Assembly: GCF_024195285.1 (NCBI RefSeq)
Contig: NZ_JALHBS010000059.1
Coordinates: 1 to 44,703, forward strand
Source of the DNA: Aurantimonas marianensis
GTDB taxonomy: Bacteria > Pseudomonadota > Alphaproteobacteria > Rhizobiales > Rhizobiaceae
DNA length: 44,703 nucleotides
Reading direction: 5' to 3'
The notes beneath the pieces are model-generated. The model was not told the DNA's origin, did no database searches, and saw only the letters and a program-made list of their open reading frames with translations. Of this stretch, positions 1 to 9,471 are shown in pieces (positions within the stretch are counted from its first letter, which is position 1; the number at the start of each line of letters is the position of its first letter). The translations under genes were made by a program, and so were the position numbers.

Positions 1-1
1 T

Positions 2-730
2 CAGGTTCACGAGGTTCTCGGCAAATACGCTCAGGACCAGGGCTACCAGCGCCTGTTCCTGCTGGCCCCGAACTATCAGGCCGGCAAGGATTCGCTGGCC
101 GGATTCAAGCATTCCTACAAGGGCGAGGTGGTCAACGAGATCTACACGCCGCTCGGCCAGCTCGATTTCTCGGCCGAGCTCGCGCAGATAGCCGCAGAGC
201 AGCCGGACGCCGTCTTCACCTTCATGCCGGGCGGCATGGGCGTGACCCTCGTCAAGCAGTATCGGCAGGCCGGGCTCGACAACATTCCGTTCCTGTCCGC
301 CTTCACCGTCGACGAAACGACGCTGCCCGCCCAGCAGGATGCGGCCGTCGGGTTCTACGGCGGCGCCAACTGGGCGCCGGACATGGACAACGAGCAGTCG
401 AAGGCCTTCGTCGCCGCCTATGAGGAAAAATACGGCAGTGTGCCCGGCACCTACGCCATGCAGGCCTACGATGCCGCGCAGCTGATCGACAGCGCGGTCA
501 AGGCCGCCGGCAAGCTCGACGACAAGGATGCCTTGCGCTCGGCGCTCGAGGCCGCCGACTTCCAGTCGCTGCGTGGCGATTTCAAGCTCGGCAACAACCA
601 CTACCCGATCCAGGACTTCTACCTGGTCAAGGTGGCCAAGCGCGACGACGGCAAATACCAGACTGAGATCGCCGAAAAGATTTTCGACGACTACCAGGAC
701 AATTACGCCGCCGAATGCAAGATGCCGTAG
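2..730 (+). CDS. ABC transporter substrate-binding protein, branched-chain amino acid/aromatic acid type (5' end outside window)
   Basis: The reading frame is already open at base 2 and runs to TAG at 728-730, so only the C-terminal 242 or so residues are present and the signal peptide lies outside. The visible part has the Peripla_BP_6 (LivJ-like) fold, including the end-of-domain pattern YAMQAYDAAQLIDSAVKAAG that is common in this family. The protein would bind substrate in the periplasm and hand it to the permeases encoded directly downstream. LivJ-type proteins bind amino acids, amides or aromatic acids. The catabolic genes that follow suggest an aminobenzoate or related aromatic compound here, which is inference. 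The gap to the first permease is 150 bases and contains a strong hairpin. Confidence 0.9.
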   Translation, partial: QVHEVLGKYAQDQGYQRLFLLAPNYQAGKDSLAGFKHSYKGEVVNEIYTPLGQLDFSAELAQIAAEQPDAVFTFMPGGMGVTLVKQYRQAGLDNIPFLSAFTVDETTLPAQQDAAVGFYGGANWAPDMDNEQSKAFVAAYEEKYGSVPGTYAMQAYDAAQLIDSAVKAAGKLDDKDALRSALEAADFQSLRGDFKLGNNHYPIQDFYLVKVAKRDDGKYQTEIAEKIFDDYQDNYAAECKMP

Positions 731-745
731 CGGACTGCTGCTGAA

Positions 746-773
746 GCCGGCGGGGGACCAACCCCCGGCCGGC
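746..773 (+). other. GC-rich intercistronic stem-loop after the binding-protein gene
   Basis: GCCGGC-GGGGG pairs with CCCCC-G-GCCGGC around an ACCAA loop, with one unpaired G on the 3' side. No T-tract follows, so it is not a classical intrinsic terminator. Hairpins at this place in ABC operons often stabilise the binding-protein mRNA or partly attenuate the membrane genes. That role is inferred from position only. Confidence 0.5.
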
Positions 774-880
774 GCCGAGCGGGTGTCGATCTTGACGTCG
801 AGCGCCGCCGTTCTGGACTGGCGGTGCCAGGATGGCATCATGGCCGTTTGCCGCGATGAACGAGCCGCCGAAGGGCACGG

Positions 881-1807
881 ATGTTCAACCTTTTCCTTCT
901 CCAGGCGCTGAACGGGATCCAGCTCGGCATCCTCTTGTTCCTCGTCGCCGCCGGGCTGACCCTGATCTTCGGGGTCATGGACCTGATCAATCTCGCGCAC
1001 GGCGTTCTGTACATGGTCGGCGCCTACCTCGCGGCGACCTTCACCGCCTTCACCGGTGATTTCTTCCTCGGGCTCGCCCTTGCCCTGCCGGCGACGCTCG
1101 CCTTCGGTATCGTTCTGGAATTCCTGATCTTCCGACGTCTCTACGACCGCGATCATCTCGATCAGGTGCTCGCCACCTTCGGGCTCATCCTGATCCTCAA
1201 TGAGAGCGTGAAGATCATTTGGGGCGCGGCACCGATGAGCGTGCCGATCCCCGATATCCTTTCCGGCTCGATCCCGCTCATCGGCAATATGCGGTATCCG
1301 TTCTTCCGGGTGGCCATCATCGCGTCCGGTCTCCTCACTGCGCTTGGCCTTTATCTGATGGTCAATCACACGCGGATCGGCATGCTGCTCAGGGCCGGCG
1401 CCACCAACGGGCCGATGGTCTCGGCGCTCGGCGTCGATATCGGCCGGCTGTTCATGCTCATCTTCGGCCTCGGGGCGATGCTGGCGGGCTTTGCCGGTGC
1501 CATGGTCGCGCCGATCCTTTCCGTCGAGCCCGGCATGGGCGACAGCGTCCTGATCCTGACTTTCGTCGTCATCGTTATAGGCGGCGTCGGCTCGGTTCGC
1601 GGCGCCTTCGTCGCGGCGATCCTCGTCGGCCTGGTCGACACGCTCGGCCGCACCTTCGGGCCGATCCTGTTGCGCAGCCTGATGGATCCGTCGGCCGCCT
1701 CGCAGACCGGTCGAACCCTGGCGCCGATGCTGATCTACATCCTGATGGCGGCGGTACTGTTCTTCCGGCCCTCCGGTCTGTTCCCGGCCAAGGGGGCGGC
1801 GCAATGA
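881..1807 (+). CDS. Branched-chain amino acid-type ABC transporter permease, LivH family
   Basis: This 308-residue integral membrane protein has LivH-family features: FGVMDLINLAHG near residues 30-40, and a late GGVGSVRGAFVAAILVG stretch that forms the coupling-loop region. Many long hydrophobic segments are visible, in line with the usual eight or so helices. The ATG at 881 is preceded by an AAGGG ribosome-binding site. An overlapping frame starting at 832 lacks family similarity and was not used. The stop overlaps the start of the next permease (ATGA), so the two are probably translationally coupled. It would pair with the LivM-like protein to form the channel. The substrate cannot be read from the sequence. 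Confidence 0.93.
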   Translation: MFNLFLLQALNGIQLGILLFLVAAGLTLIFGVMDLINLAHGVLYMVGAYLAATFTAFTGDFFLGLALALPATLAFGIVLEFLIFRRLYDRDHLDQVLATFGLILILNESVKIIWGAAPMSVPIPDILSGSIPLIGNMRYPFFRVAIIASGLLTALGLYLMVNHTRIGMLLRAGATNGPMVSALGVDIGRLFMLIFGLGAMLAGFAGAMVAPILSVEPGMGDSVLILTFVVIVIGGVGSVRGAFVAAILVGLVDTLGRTFGPILLRSLMDPSAASQTGRTLAPMLIYILMAAVLFFRPSGLFPAKGAAQ

Positions 1808-2826
1808 CCACGGGCCTGTCGGACGCCGCCGCCTCCACTTCGCGGGTCGACATCGGCCCCATCCGTCGCCCGTTTTTCGGGCGCCATGGCGCCAGCGTCG
1901 CGGCCGCCGTCATCTTCGCCGCTCTCGGGCTCTTGCCGTTGCTGGCCTGGGTGCTCGGCGATCCTTTCCTGCTCGTCACCGCCACCCGCCTGACGATTTT
2001 CGCCATCGCGGCGCTCTCGCTCGATCTCGTCCTCGGCTACGGCGCGATGGTTTCTTTCGGCCATGCGGCCTTCATCGGTCTGGGTGCCTATTCTGTCGCG
2101 ATCCTCGCGGCGAACGGCATCGAGGACATTTTTCTTCAGACGCTCGCCGCCATCCTGGCTTGCGCGTTCTTCGCCCTGATCACCGGGGCGATCTCGCTGC
2201 GGACCAAGGGCGTCTATTTCATCATGATCACCCTCGCCTTCGGCCAGATGGCATATTTCTTCATGGTCTCGCTGTCGGCCTATGGCGGCGATGACGGCAT
2301 CACTCTCTCCAACCGTTCAACGCTGTTCGGTACGGATGTGTTGGAGAGCGATCTCGTCCTTTTCTACGGCGCCCTCGGCTTCCTAATTCTCGCTTTTATC
2401 AGCCTGAGGGCGCTGGTCGCCTCACGTTTCGGCCGGGTGCTCCGCGGCACGCGCGACAATCGGCTTCGCATGCAGGCGATCGGCTTCGCACCCTTCCCTT
2501 ATCAGCTGACCGCCTATGTCATCGCGGGCGCGATCGCCGGCGTCGCCGGGGTCTTTCTCGCCAACCAGGCGGAGTTCGTGTCGCCCGCCTACATGAGCTG
2601 GCAGCGCTCCGGCGAGCTCATCGTCATGGTCGTGCTCGGCGGCATGGGCACCCTGATTGGCGCGATCGCCGGGGCGATCGCCTTCCTGCTGCTCGAGGAC
2701 TGGCTGGCGCAATTCTCCGAGCACTGGAAGCTTTGGCTCGGCATCCTTCTGGTTCTCATGGTCCTCTTCACCCGAGGCGGGATCGCCGGCCTCGGTCGTC
2801 GGCTTTTCGGGAGAGCGGGACCATGA
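1804..2826 (+). CDS. Branched-chain amino acid-type ABC transporter permease, LivM family
   Basis: This is a 340-residue LivM-type permease. The frame is open further upstream, but that part only shadows livH. The ATG at 1804 overlaps the livH stop, and the family motifs begin after a short hydrophilic N-terminus. Characteristic segments are LDLVLGYGAMVSFGHAAFIG (about residues 75-95), SLRTKGVYFIMITLAFGQM, and the EAA-like loop MVVLGGMGTLIGAIAGA near residue 280. It forms the second half of the membrane channel. The stop overlaps the ATG of the ATPase gene that follows (ATGA), which continues the coupled operon. Confidence 0.93.
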   Translation: MTTGLSDAAASTSRVDIGPIRRPFFGRHGASVAAAVIFAALGLLPLLAWVLGDPFLLVTATRLTIFAIAALSLDLVLGYGAMVSFGHAAFIGLGAYSVAILAANGIEDIFLQTLAAILACAFFALITGAISLRTKGVYFIMITLAFGQMAYFFMVSLSAYGGDDGITLSNRSTLFGTDVLESDLVLFYGALGFLILAFISLRALVASRFGRVLRGTRDNRLRMQAIGFAPFPYQLTAYVIAGAIAGVAGVFLANQAEFVSPAYMSWQRSGELIVMVVLGGMGTLIGAIAGAIAFLLLEDWLAQFSEHWKLWLGILLVLMVLFTRGGIAGLGRRLFGRAGP

Positions 2827-3578
2827 GCGCGCCGCTGCTCGAACTCCGCAATCTCAGAAAAAGCTTCGGCGCCCTCGCCGTCACCGACGATGTCAGCCTT
2901 GACGTCGCACCTGGCGAACTCCACGCAATCATTGGGCCGAACGGCGCCGGCAAGACGACGCTGATCCATCAGCTCTCCGGCAGTCTGCGCAGCAATTCCG
3001 GCACGGTCCGCTTCGCCGGCGAGGACATCACCCGCCTGTCCATGGTCGAGCGGGTGCGCCGCGGGCTCGCGCGATCCTTCCAGATCACCTCGATCCTGGA
3101 CGGCTTCAGCGTCCTGGAGAACACCGCGATGGCCGTGCAGGCGCGGACGGGCTCAAGCTTCCGCTTCTTTGCGCCGGCGGCGCGCGAAAGGCGGCTGAAC
3201 GACGAGGCGATGGCGGCGCTTGCGCGCGTCCGGCTGGACGACCGGGCCGACCGCCGGGCGGGCAGCCTGTCGCACGGCGAGAAGCGGCAGCTCGAAATCG
3301 CGATCGCGCTCGCCACGGGAGCGCGCCTGCTCTTGCTCGACGAGCCGCTCGCCGGCACCGGCCACGAGGAATCGGCCATTCTCGTCGACCTGATGCGGGA
3401 GCTGAAAGCCACCCATACGCTGGTGCTGATCGAGCACGACATGGAGGCCGTCTTCGCGCTCGCCGATCGGGTGAGCGTGCTCGTCTACGGCCGGCTGATC
3501 GCCACCGGCGCGGCCGAGGAGGTGCGCGCGGACGCCGAAGTCCGCAATGCCTATCTCGGCGAAGAGGAGGCGACCTGA
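2823..3578 (+). CDS. ABC transporter ATP-binding protein, LivG family
   Basis: This 251-residue ATPase has Walker A GPNGAGKTT at about residues 40-48, a Q-loop in FQITSILDGFSVLENTAMA, signature SHGEKRQLEIAIALA, Walker B LLLLDEPLAG and switch His in IEHDMEAVF. The last is characteristic of LivG. The chosen ATG at 2823 overlaps the livM stop; upstream in-frame ATGs lie inside livM and would add non-family sequence. The signature is LSHGEK rather than LSGGQ, which is normal in this subfamily. It would hydrolyse ATP on the cytoplasmic face together with the LivF-like subunit. Confidence 0.93.
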   Translation: MSAPLLELRNLRKSFGALAVTDDVSLDVAPGELHAIIGPNGAGKTTLIHQLSGSLRSNSGTVRFAGEDITRLSMVERVRRGLARSFQITSILDGFSVLENTAMAVQARTGSSFRFFAPAARERRLNDEAMAALARVRLDDRADRRAGSLSHGEKRQLEIAIALATGARLLLLDEPLAGTGHEESAILVDLMRELKATHTLVLIEHDMEAVFALADRVSVLVYGRLIATGAAEEVRADAEVRNAYLGEEEAT

Positions 3579-4276
3579 TGCTGGCGATCGAGGCGCTGGA
3601 AAGCGGCTATGGCGACTCCCGCGTCCTGTTCGGGATGGAGTTTTCGGTCGCCGCCGGCGAGGCCGTCACGCTGCTCGGCCGCAACGGCATGGGCAAGACC
3701 ACGACCGTCAAATCGCTGTTCGGGCTCTTGAAGCCGCGCGGCGGCAGAATTCTCATCGACGGCGACGACGTCACCGGGTGCCCGCCCCACGTCATCGCCA
3801 AGCACGGCCTTGGCCTGGTGCCGGAAGGGCGACAGATCTTTCCGACGCTGTCGGTCGAGGAGAACCTCGTGGCCACCCACCGCGCCGGTACGGGGCCCGC
3901 CGAATGGACGCTGACCAAAATTTACCGGCTGTTCCCACGCCTTCAGGAACGTCGGCGCAATATGGGCAATCAGTTGTCCGGCGGCGAACAGCAGATGCTG
4001 GCGATCGGTCGCGCGCTGATGACCAATCCTCGCCTCGTCGTCCTCGACGAAGCGACGGAGGGCCTGGCTCCGCTCATCCGCGAGGAGATCTGGACCTGCC
4101 TCGCCGCCATCAAGGATGCCGGGGCGGCGATCCTCGTCATCGACAAGAACGTCGATGCGCTCGCCCGTTTTGCCGACCGTCACGTCGTTATCGAGAAGGG
4201 CCGCGTCGCCTGGACCGGAACGACGAACGAACTCAGATCGACACCGGGGATCAAGGACCGGTTCCTGCACGTCTGA
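3578..4276 (+). CDS. ABC transporter ATP-binding protein, LivF family
   Basis: This 232-residue second ATPase has Walker A GRNGMGKTT (about residues 31-39), Q-loop at VPEGRQIFPTLSVEENL, signature LSGGEQQMLAIGRALM, Walker B LVVLDEATEGL and a D-loop APLIREEIW. The VPEGR and GRNGMGKTT patterns distinguish LivF from LivG. The switch position reads VIDKNVDAL, with Lys-Asn where many LivF proteins have His or Gln; other LivF proteins share this KN variant. TGATG overlap with the preceding gene gives coupling. The next gene, a cupin, starts 36 bases later, so transport and catabolic genes may share a transcript. Confidence 0.92.
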   Translation: MLAIEALESGYGDSRVLFGMEFSVAAGEAVTLLGRNGMGKTTTVKSLFGLLKPRGGRILIDGDDVTGCPPHVIAKHGLGLVPEGRQIFPTLSVEENLVATHRAGTGPAEWTLTKIYRLFPRLQERRRNMGNQLSGGEQQMLAIGRALMTNPRLVVLDEATEGLAPLIREEIWTCLAAIKDAGAAILVIDKNVDALARFADRHVVIEKGRVAWTGTTNELRSTPGIKDRFLHV

Positions 4277-4312
4277 GACCAACCAACACGCGATGTCGAA
4301 GGGAGATATGCG

Positions 4313-4771
4313 ATGACGATCATGACCGCCGGGGTGACAAAGGCCGACGAAGGCATCGACGGCATCCGCTGGAACATTCTCGGCCAGACCTACATCCCGA
4401 AGCAGCACTGCGAGAGTTCGCTGTCCTGGCACGCGACGTTTCCGGTCGGCACCTTCGTGCCGCCGCATATCCATCCGACCCAGGATGAGTTCATCTACAT
4501 GTTTCAGGGCCGGCTGGATCTGGTCCTCGATGGCCAGGAGACCTTCGCCCAGCCGGGCGATACGATCCGCCTGCCACGCGGCATACCGCACGGTATCTTC
4601 AACCGCAGCGATGCCGACGTGAAGTGCCTCTTCTGGGTTTCGCCGGCGCGCCGGCTCTACGATCTTTTCTGGGCGCTGCACAATCTCGGGCCGGAGGCAG
4701 ATCCGGCCGAAGTCGTGGCGATCTCCGCCAAGCACGAAGTGGATTTCCTGCCGCCGCCGGATGCCGAGTGA
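4313..4771 (+). CDS. Monocupin protein with intact metal-binding motifs, putative dioxygenase or isomerase
   Basis: This 152-residue single-domain cupin carries complete motifs. Motif 1 is G-x5-HxH-x4-E-x6-G at about residues 53-73, and motif 2 is G-x5-PxG-x2-H-x3-N at about residues 83-98. It therefore has the 3-His/1-Glu metal site of cupin dioxygenases and isomerases. A GAAGGGA ribosome-binding site precedes the ATG. It lies between livF and a flavin monooxygenase gene 31 bases downstream, so it probably acts on the same aromatic substrate or product. Monocupins include quercetinase-type dioxygenases, but also isomerases, decarboxylases and small-molecule sensors. The exact reaction is not readable. 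Joint work with the monooxygenase is inference. Confidence 0.75.
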   Translation: MTIMTAGVTKADEGIDGIRWNILGQTYIPKQHCESSLSWHATFPVGTFVPPHIHPTQDEFIYMFQGRLDLVLDGQETFAQPGDTIRLPRGIPHGIFNRSDADVKCLFWVSPARRLYDLFWALHNLGPEADPAEVVAISAKHEVDFLPPPDAE

Positions 4772-4802
4772 TCCACACGGCCGAGGGACTGGAGGACAGA
4801 CC

Positions 4803-6065
4803 ATGAAAGTGATCATCGTCGGGGCCGGCATCGGCGGTCTGACCGCCGCGCTGATGCTGCACAAGCGCGGCATCCGGGCCGAGGTCTACGAGCAGTCTTC
4901 CGAAGTTCGCGAAGTGGGGGTCGGGATCAACACCCTCCCCCATGCGATCCGGGAACTCGCCGAGGTCGGGCTGCTGCCGGCGCTCGACAAGGTCGGCATC
5001 CGCACCCGCGAGCTCGTCTACTACAACCGCCAAGGCCAGGAGGTCTGGCGCGAGCCGCGCGGCACCGACGCCGGCCACCCCGTGCCGCAATTCTCGATCC
5101 ATCGCGGAAAACTGCAGAAGGTCATCCACGACGCCGTGATCGAACGGCTGGGGCCGGACGCGGTGAAGACCGGGCTGAGCCTTTCGGGGTTCATGCAGGA
5201 CGAAGGCGGCGTGACCGCGCATTTCACCGACGCGGTGAAGGGCGACGCGGGAACGACGGTGCGGGGAGACATCCTCGTTTGCGCCGACGGCATCCACTCG
5301 GCCGGCCGCCGTCACTTCTACCCTGACGAGGGAGCGCCTTGCTGGAACGGCGTTCTGATGTGGCGCGGCGCGACCGAATCGACCGCGTGGGGCGACGGTC
5401 GGACGATGGCGATCGGCGGCGGCATGGGCGCCAAATTCGTGCTCTATCCCATCGCCGAACTCGGCGGCGGCAAGCAGCTGATGAACTGGGTCGTCAACGT
5501 CAAGATGGCCGACGGCAAGACCTCGCCGCCGCCGCCGGAAAGCTGGTCCCGTCCGGCACTGCGCTCGCTGGTGCTGCCCTACGCCAAGCGCTTCACCATT
5601 CCCGATTTCGATGTCGCGGCGCTCGTCGAGGCGACGCCGCAAGCATTCGAATATCCGATGTGCGACCGCGACCCCCTCCCCCGCTGGACCTTCGGGCGGA
5701 TTACGCTGCTCGGTGACGCGGCCCATCCGATGTATCCGGTCGGCTCCAACGGCGCCTCGCAGGCAATCCTCGACGCCCGCTCCCTCGCCGACGCCCTGCA
5801 TCGCGCCGAGCACCCCTGCCAAGCCCTGTGGGAATACGAACGGGACCGGCTGCCGACGACCGCCGAGGTGGTGCAACTCAACCGAAAAGGCGGCCCCGAG
5901 CGGGTCATCGACGAAGTCGAGAAGCTGGCGCCGGGTGGCTTCGATCACGTCGATGCCGTGCTGACCCGCGCCGAACGCCAGGCAATCGTCAGCTTCTATG
6001 CGGGCAAGGCCGGCTTTGCCGCCCAATCGAGTGGTCAGGCGGAGCGCAAGGCCGCCAACGCCTGA
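4803..6065 (+). CDS. FAD-dependent aromatic hydroxylase, PhzS/salicylate-hydroxylase-like (group A flavoprotein monooxygenase)
   Basis: This 420-residue single-component monooxygenase has the FAD dinucleotide motif GxGxxG at residues 7-12, the DG motif (CADGIHS, near residue 160) and the GD motif GDAAHPMYPVGSNGASQ (near 304-320). The last is closest in style to PhzS-type phenazine/quinolone hydroxylases. Such enzymes hydroxylate an electron-rich aromatic ring with O2 and NAD(P)H in the cytoplasm. The ATG at 4803 follows a GGAGGACAG ribosome-binding site; the earlier in-frame ATG lies inside the cupin gene. It sits directly behind the cupin and just before the anthranilate operon, so it may prepare a substrate that enters that pathway. 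Alternatives are a salicylate or 3-hydroxybenzoate hydroxylase. Confidence 0.85.
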   Translation: MKVIIVGAGIGGLTAALMLHKRGIRAEVYEQSSEVREVGVGINTLPHAIRELAEVGLLPALDKVGIRTRELVYYNRQGQEVWREPRGTDAGHPVPQFSIHRGKLQKVIHDAVIERLGPDAVKTGLSLSGFMQDEGGVTAHFTDAVKGDAGTTVRGDILVCADGIHSAGRRHFYPDEGAPCWNGVLMWRGATESTAWGDGRTMAIGGGMGAKFVLYPIAELGGGKQLMNWVVNVKMADGKTSPPPPESWSRPALRSLVLPYAKRFTIPDFDVAALVEATPQAFEYPMCDRDPLPRWTFGRITLLGDAAHPMYPVGSNGASQAILDARSLADALHRAEHPCQALWEYERDRLPTTAEVVQLNRKGGPERVIDEVEKLAPGGFDHVDAVLTRAERQAIVSFYAGKAGFAAQSSGQAERKAANA

Positions 6066-6123
6066 GACAAGTTCTCCAAGGGGAGGACGAGTCATTCACG
6101 ATGCTGATTGCAAGTGCGATTTA

Positions 6124-6143
6124 TTAGTTTAATGTTAAAATAG
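6124..6143 (+). promoter_or_regulatory. AT-rich palindromic candidate MarR operator and promoter upstream of the SDR-marR operon
   Basis: In a GC-rich setting this short AT-rich stretch has an inverted repeat, TTTAA-TG-TTAAA, extended on both sides (AnTAnTTTAA and its complement). A TAAAAT -10-like hexamer at 6136-6141 sits inside it. Sixteen of its 20 positions match the element at 15184-15203 read on the minus strand. A MarR gene lies in the operon directly downstream, so autoregulation is the simplest reading (inference). No convincing -35 is seen at the normal distance; a TTGCAA is 22 bases upstream. Confidence 0.55.
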
Positions 6144-6165
6144 TTTCTGGATGCAGGATGATCCC

Positions 6166-6930
6166 GTGACCATCGAACGAAGGCCCCGACATATCCTCGT
6201 CACCGGCGCCTCACGCGGCATCGGGCGGACGATCGCCGGGCGCTTTGTCGCTTCGGGCGATACGGTGACAGTGCTGGCACGCTCTCACGATGGGGCCGAA
6301 AAGGTTTGCGCCGAACTCGGAGCCGCGGCCGCCGTCGCGGCGGATGTCACCGATGCCTCGGCCTTGGAAGAGGCGCTCGGCATGGCGGCCAAACGCTCTG
6401 GCCCCATCCACATCCTGGTCAACAACGCTGGTGGAGCCGAGACAGCCCCGGTCTCCCGGCTCGACGTCGACCAGCTCCGGCGGATGATGGCGTTGAATGT
6501 CGAGCCGGTGCTTACCGCCATACGCTCGGTATTGCCGCCCATGAAGGAGCGCGGCGTCGGCCGGATCGTCACGATTGCCTCGACCGCTGGGCTCAAGGGT
6601 TATCCCTATGTCGGCGCCTATTGCGCCGCCAAACATGCCGTCGTCGGACTCACCCGGGCGCTGGCATTGGAACTCGCGCCGACGGGCATAACCGTCAACG
6701 CCGTGTGTCCGGGTTACACGGACACCGACCGCGTATCAGGGTCGCTCGATCGGCTGGAGCAGAAGACCGGGCGCGCGCGCGCCGACCTTCTCGCCGAATT
6801 CACCGGCGCCAATCCTCTCGGTCGGCTGATCCGCCCAGATGAGGTGGCCGATTGTGTGCATTGGCTGGCTGGCGCCGGCGCCTCGGCCATCACCGGCCAG
6901 GCGATCACGGTCGCGGGAGGTGAGCTGTGA
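6166..6930 (+). CDS. Short-chain dehydrogenase/reductase, probable 3-hydroxyacyl-CoA dehydrogenase of the anthranilate pathway
   Basis: This classical SDR has the NAD(P) motif TGASRGIG at residues 13-20, NNAGG near 85-89, catalytic Ser139, Tyr152 and Lys156 (YxxxK), and PGYTDT after strand beta-6. It would oxidise a hydroxyl of a ring or acyl-CoA intermediate, or reduce the ketone. I prefer the GTG at 6166 (254 aa) because AGGA lies 7 bases upstream and the likely -10 at 6136-6141 leaves a short leader. An ATG at 6151 would give 259 residues but would be almost leaderless. It is the first gene of the second operon and overlaps marR by GTGA. The substrate is inferred from the neighbouring CoA-pathway genes. 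Confidence 0.87.
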   Translation: MTIERRPRHILVTGASRGIGRTIAGRFVASGDTVTVLARSHDGAEKVCAELGAAAAVAADVTDASALEEALGMAAKRSGPIHILVNNAGGAETAPVSRLDVDQLRRMMALNVEPVLTAIRSVLPPMKERGVGRIVTIASTAGLKGYPYVGAYCAAKHAVVGLTRALALELAPTGITVNAVCPGYTDTDRVSGSLDRLEQKTGRARADLLAEFTGANPLGRLIRPDEVADCVHWLAGAGASAITGQAITVAGGEL

Positions 6931-7472
6931 GCAATGCCAGACGCGAGACGGTGGACCCAATCGATGCCGAATCCAAGGTGCGTGAAAGTCCGCAATACCA
7001 CCGCGCCGAATTGCGCCTCTGGCTGCGGCTCCTGACCTGCGCCAATCTGATCGAGGCCAGGATCCGCAAACGGCTGCGCGAGGAGTTCGACACCACGCTT
7101 CCGCGCTTCGATCTGATGGCGCAGCTCGAGCGCTCGCCGGACGGCATTCTCTTGGGCGAGCTGTCCCGCCGGATGATGGTCTCCAACGGCAATGTGACAG
7201 GGCTCGTCGATCGTCTTGTCCAGGAAGACCTCATCGAACGTCAGGTCTCCGAGACCGATCGCCGTGCGGTCCGTGTTCGCCTGACAGCCAAGGGACGATC
7301 GGTTTTCGCGACGATGGCGGAGGCGCATGGCAACTGGATCGCCGAGATGCTCGGGGAACTCGCTCCGACCGAACAGGAGGCGCTCTGGAACCAGCTGGGC
7401 GATCTGAAGGCCTCCGTCCGCAAAGCGGGCAACAGCGCACGGACGCCGACCATCCGCGGAGAGACATCATGA
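6927..7472 (+). CDS. MarR-family transcriptional regulator, likely repressor of the anthranilate genes
   Basis: This 181-residue protein has a winged helix-turn-helix at about residues 60-115. Typical MarR text is [22 protein letters not shown] followed by the wing [16 protein letters not shown]. The DRR in the wing is the family's DNA-contact hallmark. The start is GTG at 6927, overlapping the SDR stop. MarR proteins in CoA-dependent aromatic pathways (BadR, CouR and similar) are usually repressors released by an aryl-CoA thioester. Here the ligand could be 2-aminobenzoyl-CoA (inference). Candidate operators are the AT-rich palindromes at 6124-6143 and 15184-15203. The stop overlaps the start of the crotonase gene (ATGA). 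Confidence 0.9.
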   Translation: MSNARRETVDPIDAESKVRESPQYHRAELRLWLRLLTCANLIEARIRKRLREEFDTTLPRFDLMAQLERSPDGILLGELSRRMMVSNGNVTGLVDRLVQEDLIERQVSETDRRAVRVRLTAKGRSVFATMAEAHGNWIAEMLGELAPTEQEALWNQLGDLKASVRKAGNSARTPTIRGETS

Positions 7473-8302
7473 AACGCCAGAACGCGGTCGCCGCGCCACT
7501 CGCCGACTTCGCGCCGGAGCATTTCCGCCTGTCGATCGAGGGCGGGATCGCGACGGTGATGCTGAACCGGCCGGATCGGAAGAATCCGCTGACCTTCGAG
7601 AGTTATGCCGAGCTGCGCGACACCTTCCACGCGCTGCGCTTCGACGACACGGTGACGGCCGTCGTGCTCACCGGCGCCGGCGGCAATTTCTCCAGCGGCG
7701 GCGACGTTTTCGAGATCATCGAGCCGCTGACCAAGATGGGTGCGTCGGAGCTCCACGCCTTCACGACGATGACCGGCGATCTGGTCAAGGAGATGCGGGC
7801 TTGCCCGCAACCGGTGATCAGTGCGGTCGAGGGTGTGTGCGCCGGCGCCGGTGCGATCATGGCCATGGCGTCGGATATGCGGGTCGGAGCGGCGGGCGCC
7901 AGGGTCGCGTTCCTGTTCAACCGCGTCGGCCTTGCCGGCTGCGACATGGGCGCCTGCGCGATCCTGCCGCGCATCGTCGGCCAGGGCCGCGCCTCCGAGC
8001 TTCTTTACACCGGCCGCTTCATGAGCGCCGAAGAGGGCGAGCGCTGGGGGTTCTTCAACCGCCTTACCGACAAGGGCGGCGCACTCGATGCTGCCATGGA
8101 GATGGCCGAAGCGCTGACCGAGGGGCCCACCTACGCCAATTCGGTGACCAAGCGCATGCTGCAGATGGAATGGGCGATGGGTGTCGACGAGGCCATCGAC
8201 GCCGAGGCGATCGCCCAGGCGCTGTGCATGAAGACCGGCGATTTTCGCCGCGCCTTCGAGGCCTTCGCCGAGAAGCGGCGGCCGGTCTTCCAGGGAAACT
8301 GA
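7469..8302 (+). CDS. Crotonase-fold (enoyl-CoA hydratase/isomerase family) enzyme with non-canonical active site
   Basis: This 277-residue protein has the crotonase fold: the CoA-binding/oxyanion segment near [10 protein letters not shown] (residues 74-83) and the second oxyanion loop [12 protein letters not shown] (121-132). Aligned by eye to rat mitochondrial hydratase, both catalytic glutamates are absent: Glu144 corresponds to Ile130 and Glu164 to Phe150 or Asn151. An Asp (Asp159, in [10 protein letters not shown]) sits near where the Asp nucleophile of 4-chlorobenzoyl-CoA dehalogenase lies. A plain hydratase reaction is therefore doubtful, and ring hydrolysis or another CoA-thioester reaction is possible. 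It is placed between marR and an acyl-CoA dehydrogenase, so a role in ring opening or beta-oxidation-like steps after anthraniloyl-CoA is likely. Confidence 0.87.
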   Translation: MKRQNAVAAPLADFAPEHFRLSIEGGIATVMLNRPDRKNPLTFESYAELRDTFHALRFDDTVTAVVLTGAGGNFSSGGDVFEIIEPLTKMGASELHAFTTMTGDLVKEMRACPQPVISAVEGVCAGAGAIMAMASDMRVGAAGARVAFLFNRVGLAGCDMGACAILPRIVGQGRASELLYTGRFMSAEEGERWGFFNRLTDKGGALDAAMEMAEALTEGPTYANSVTKRMLQMEWAMGVDEAIDAEAIAQALCMKTGDFRRAFEAFAEKRRPVFQGN

Positions 8303-8306
8303 AACG

Positions 8307-9461
<1,155 letters not shown>

Positions 9462-9471
9462 GGAGAACGCT

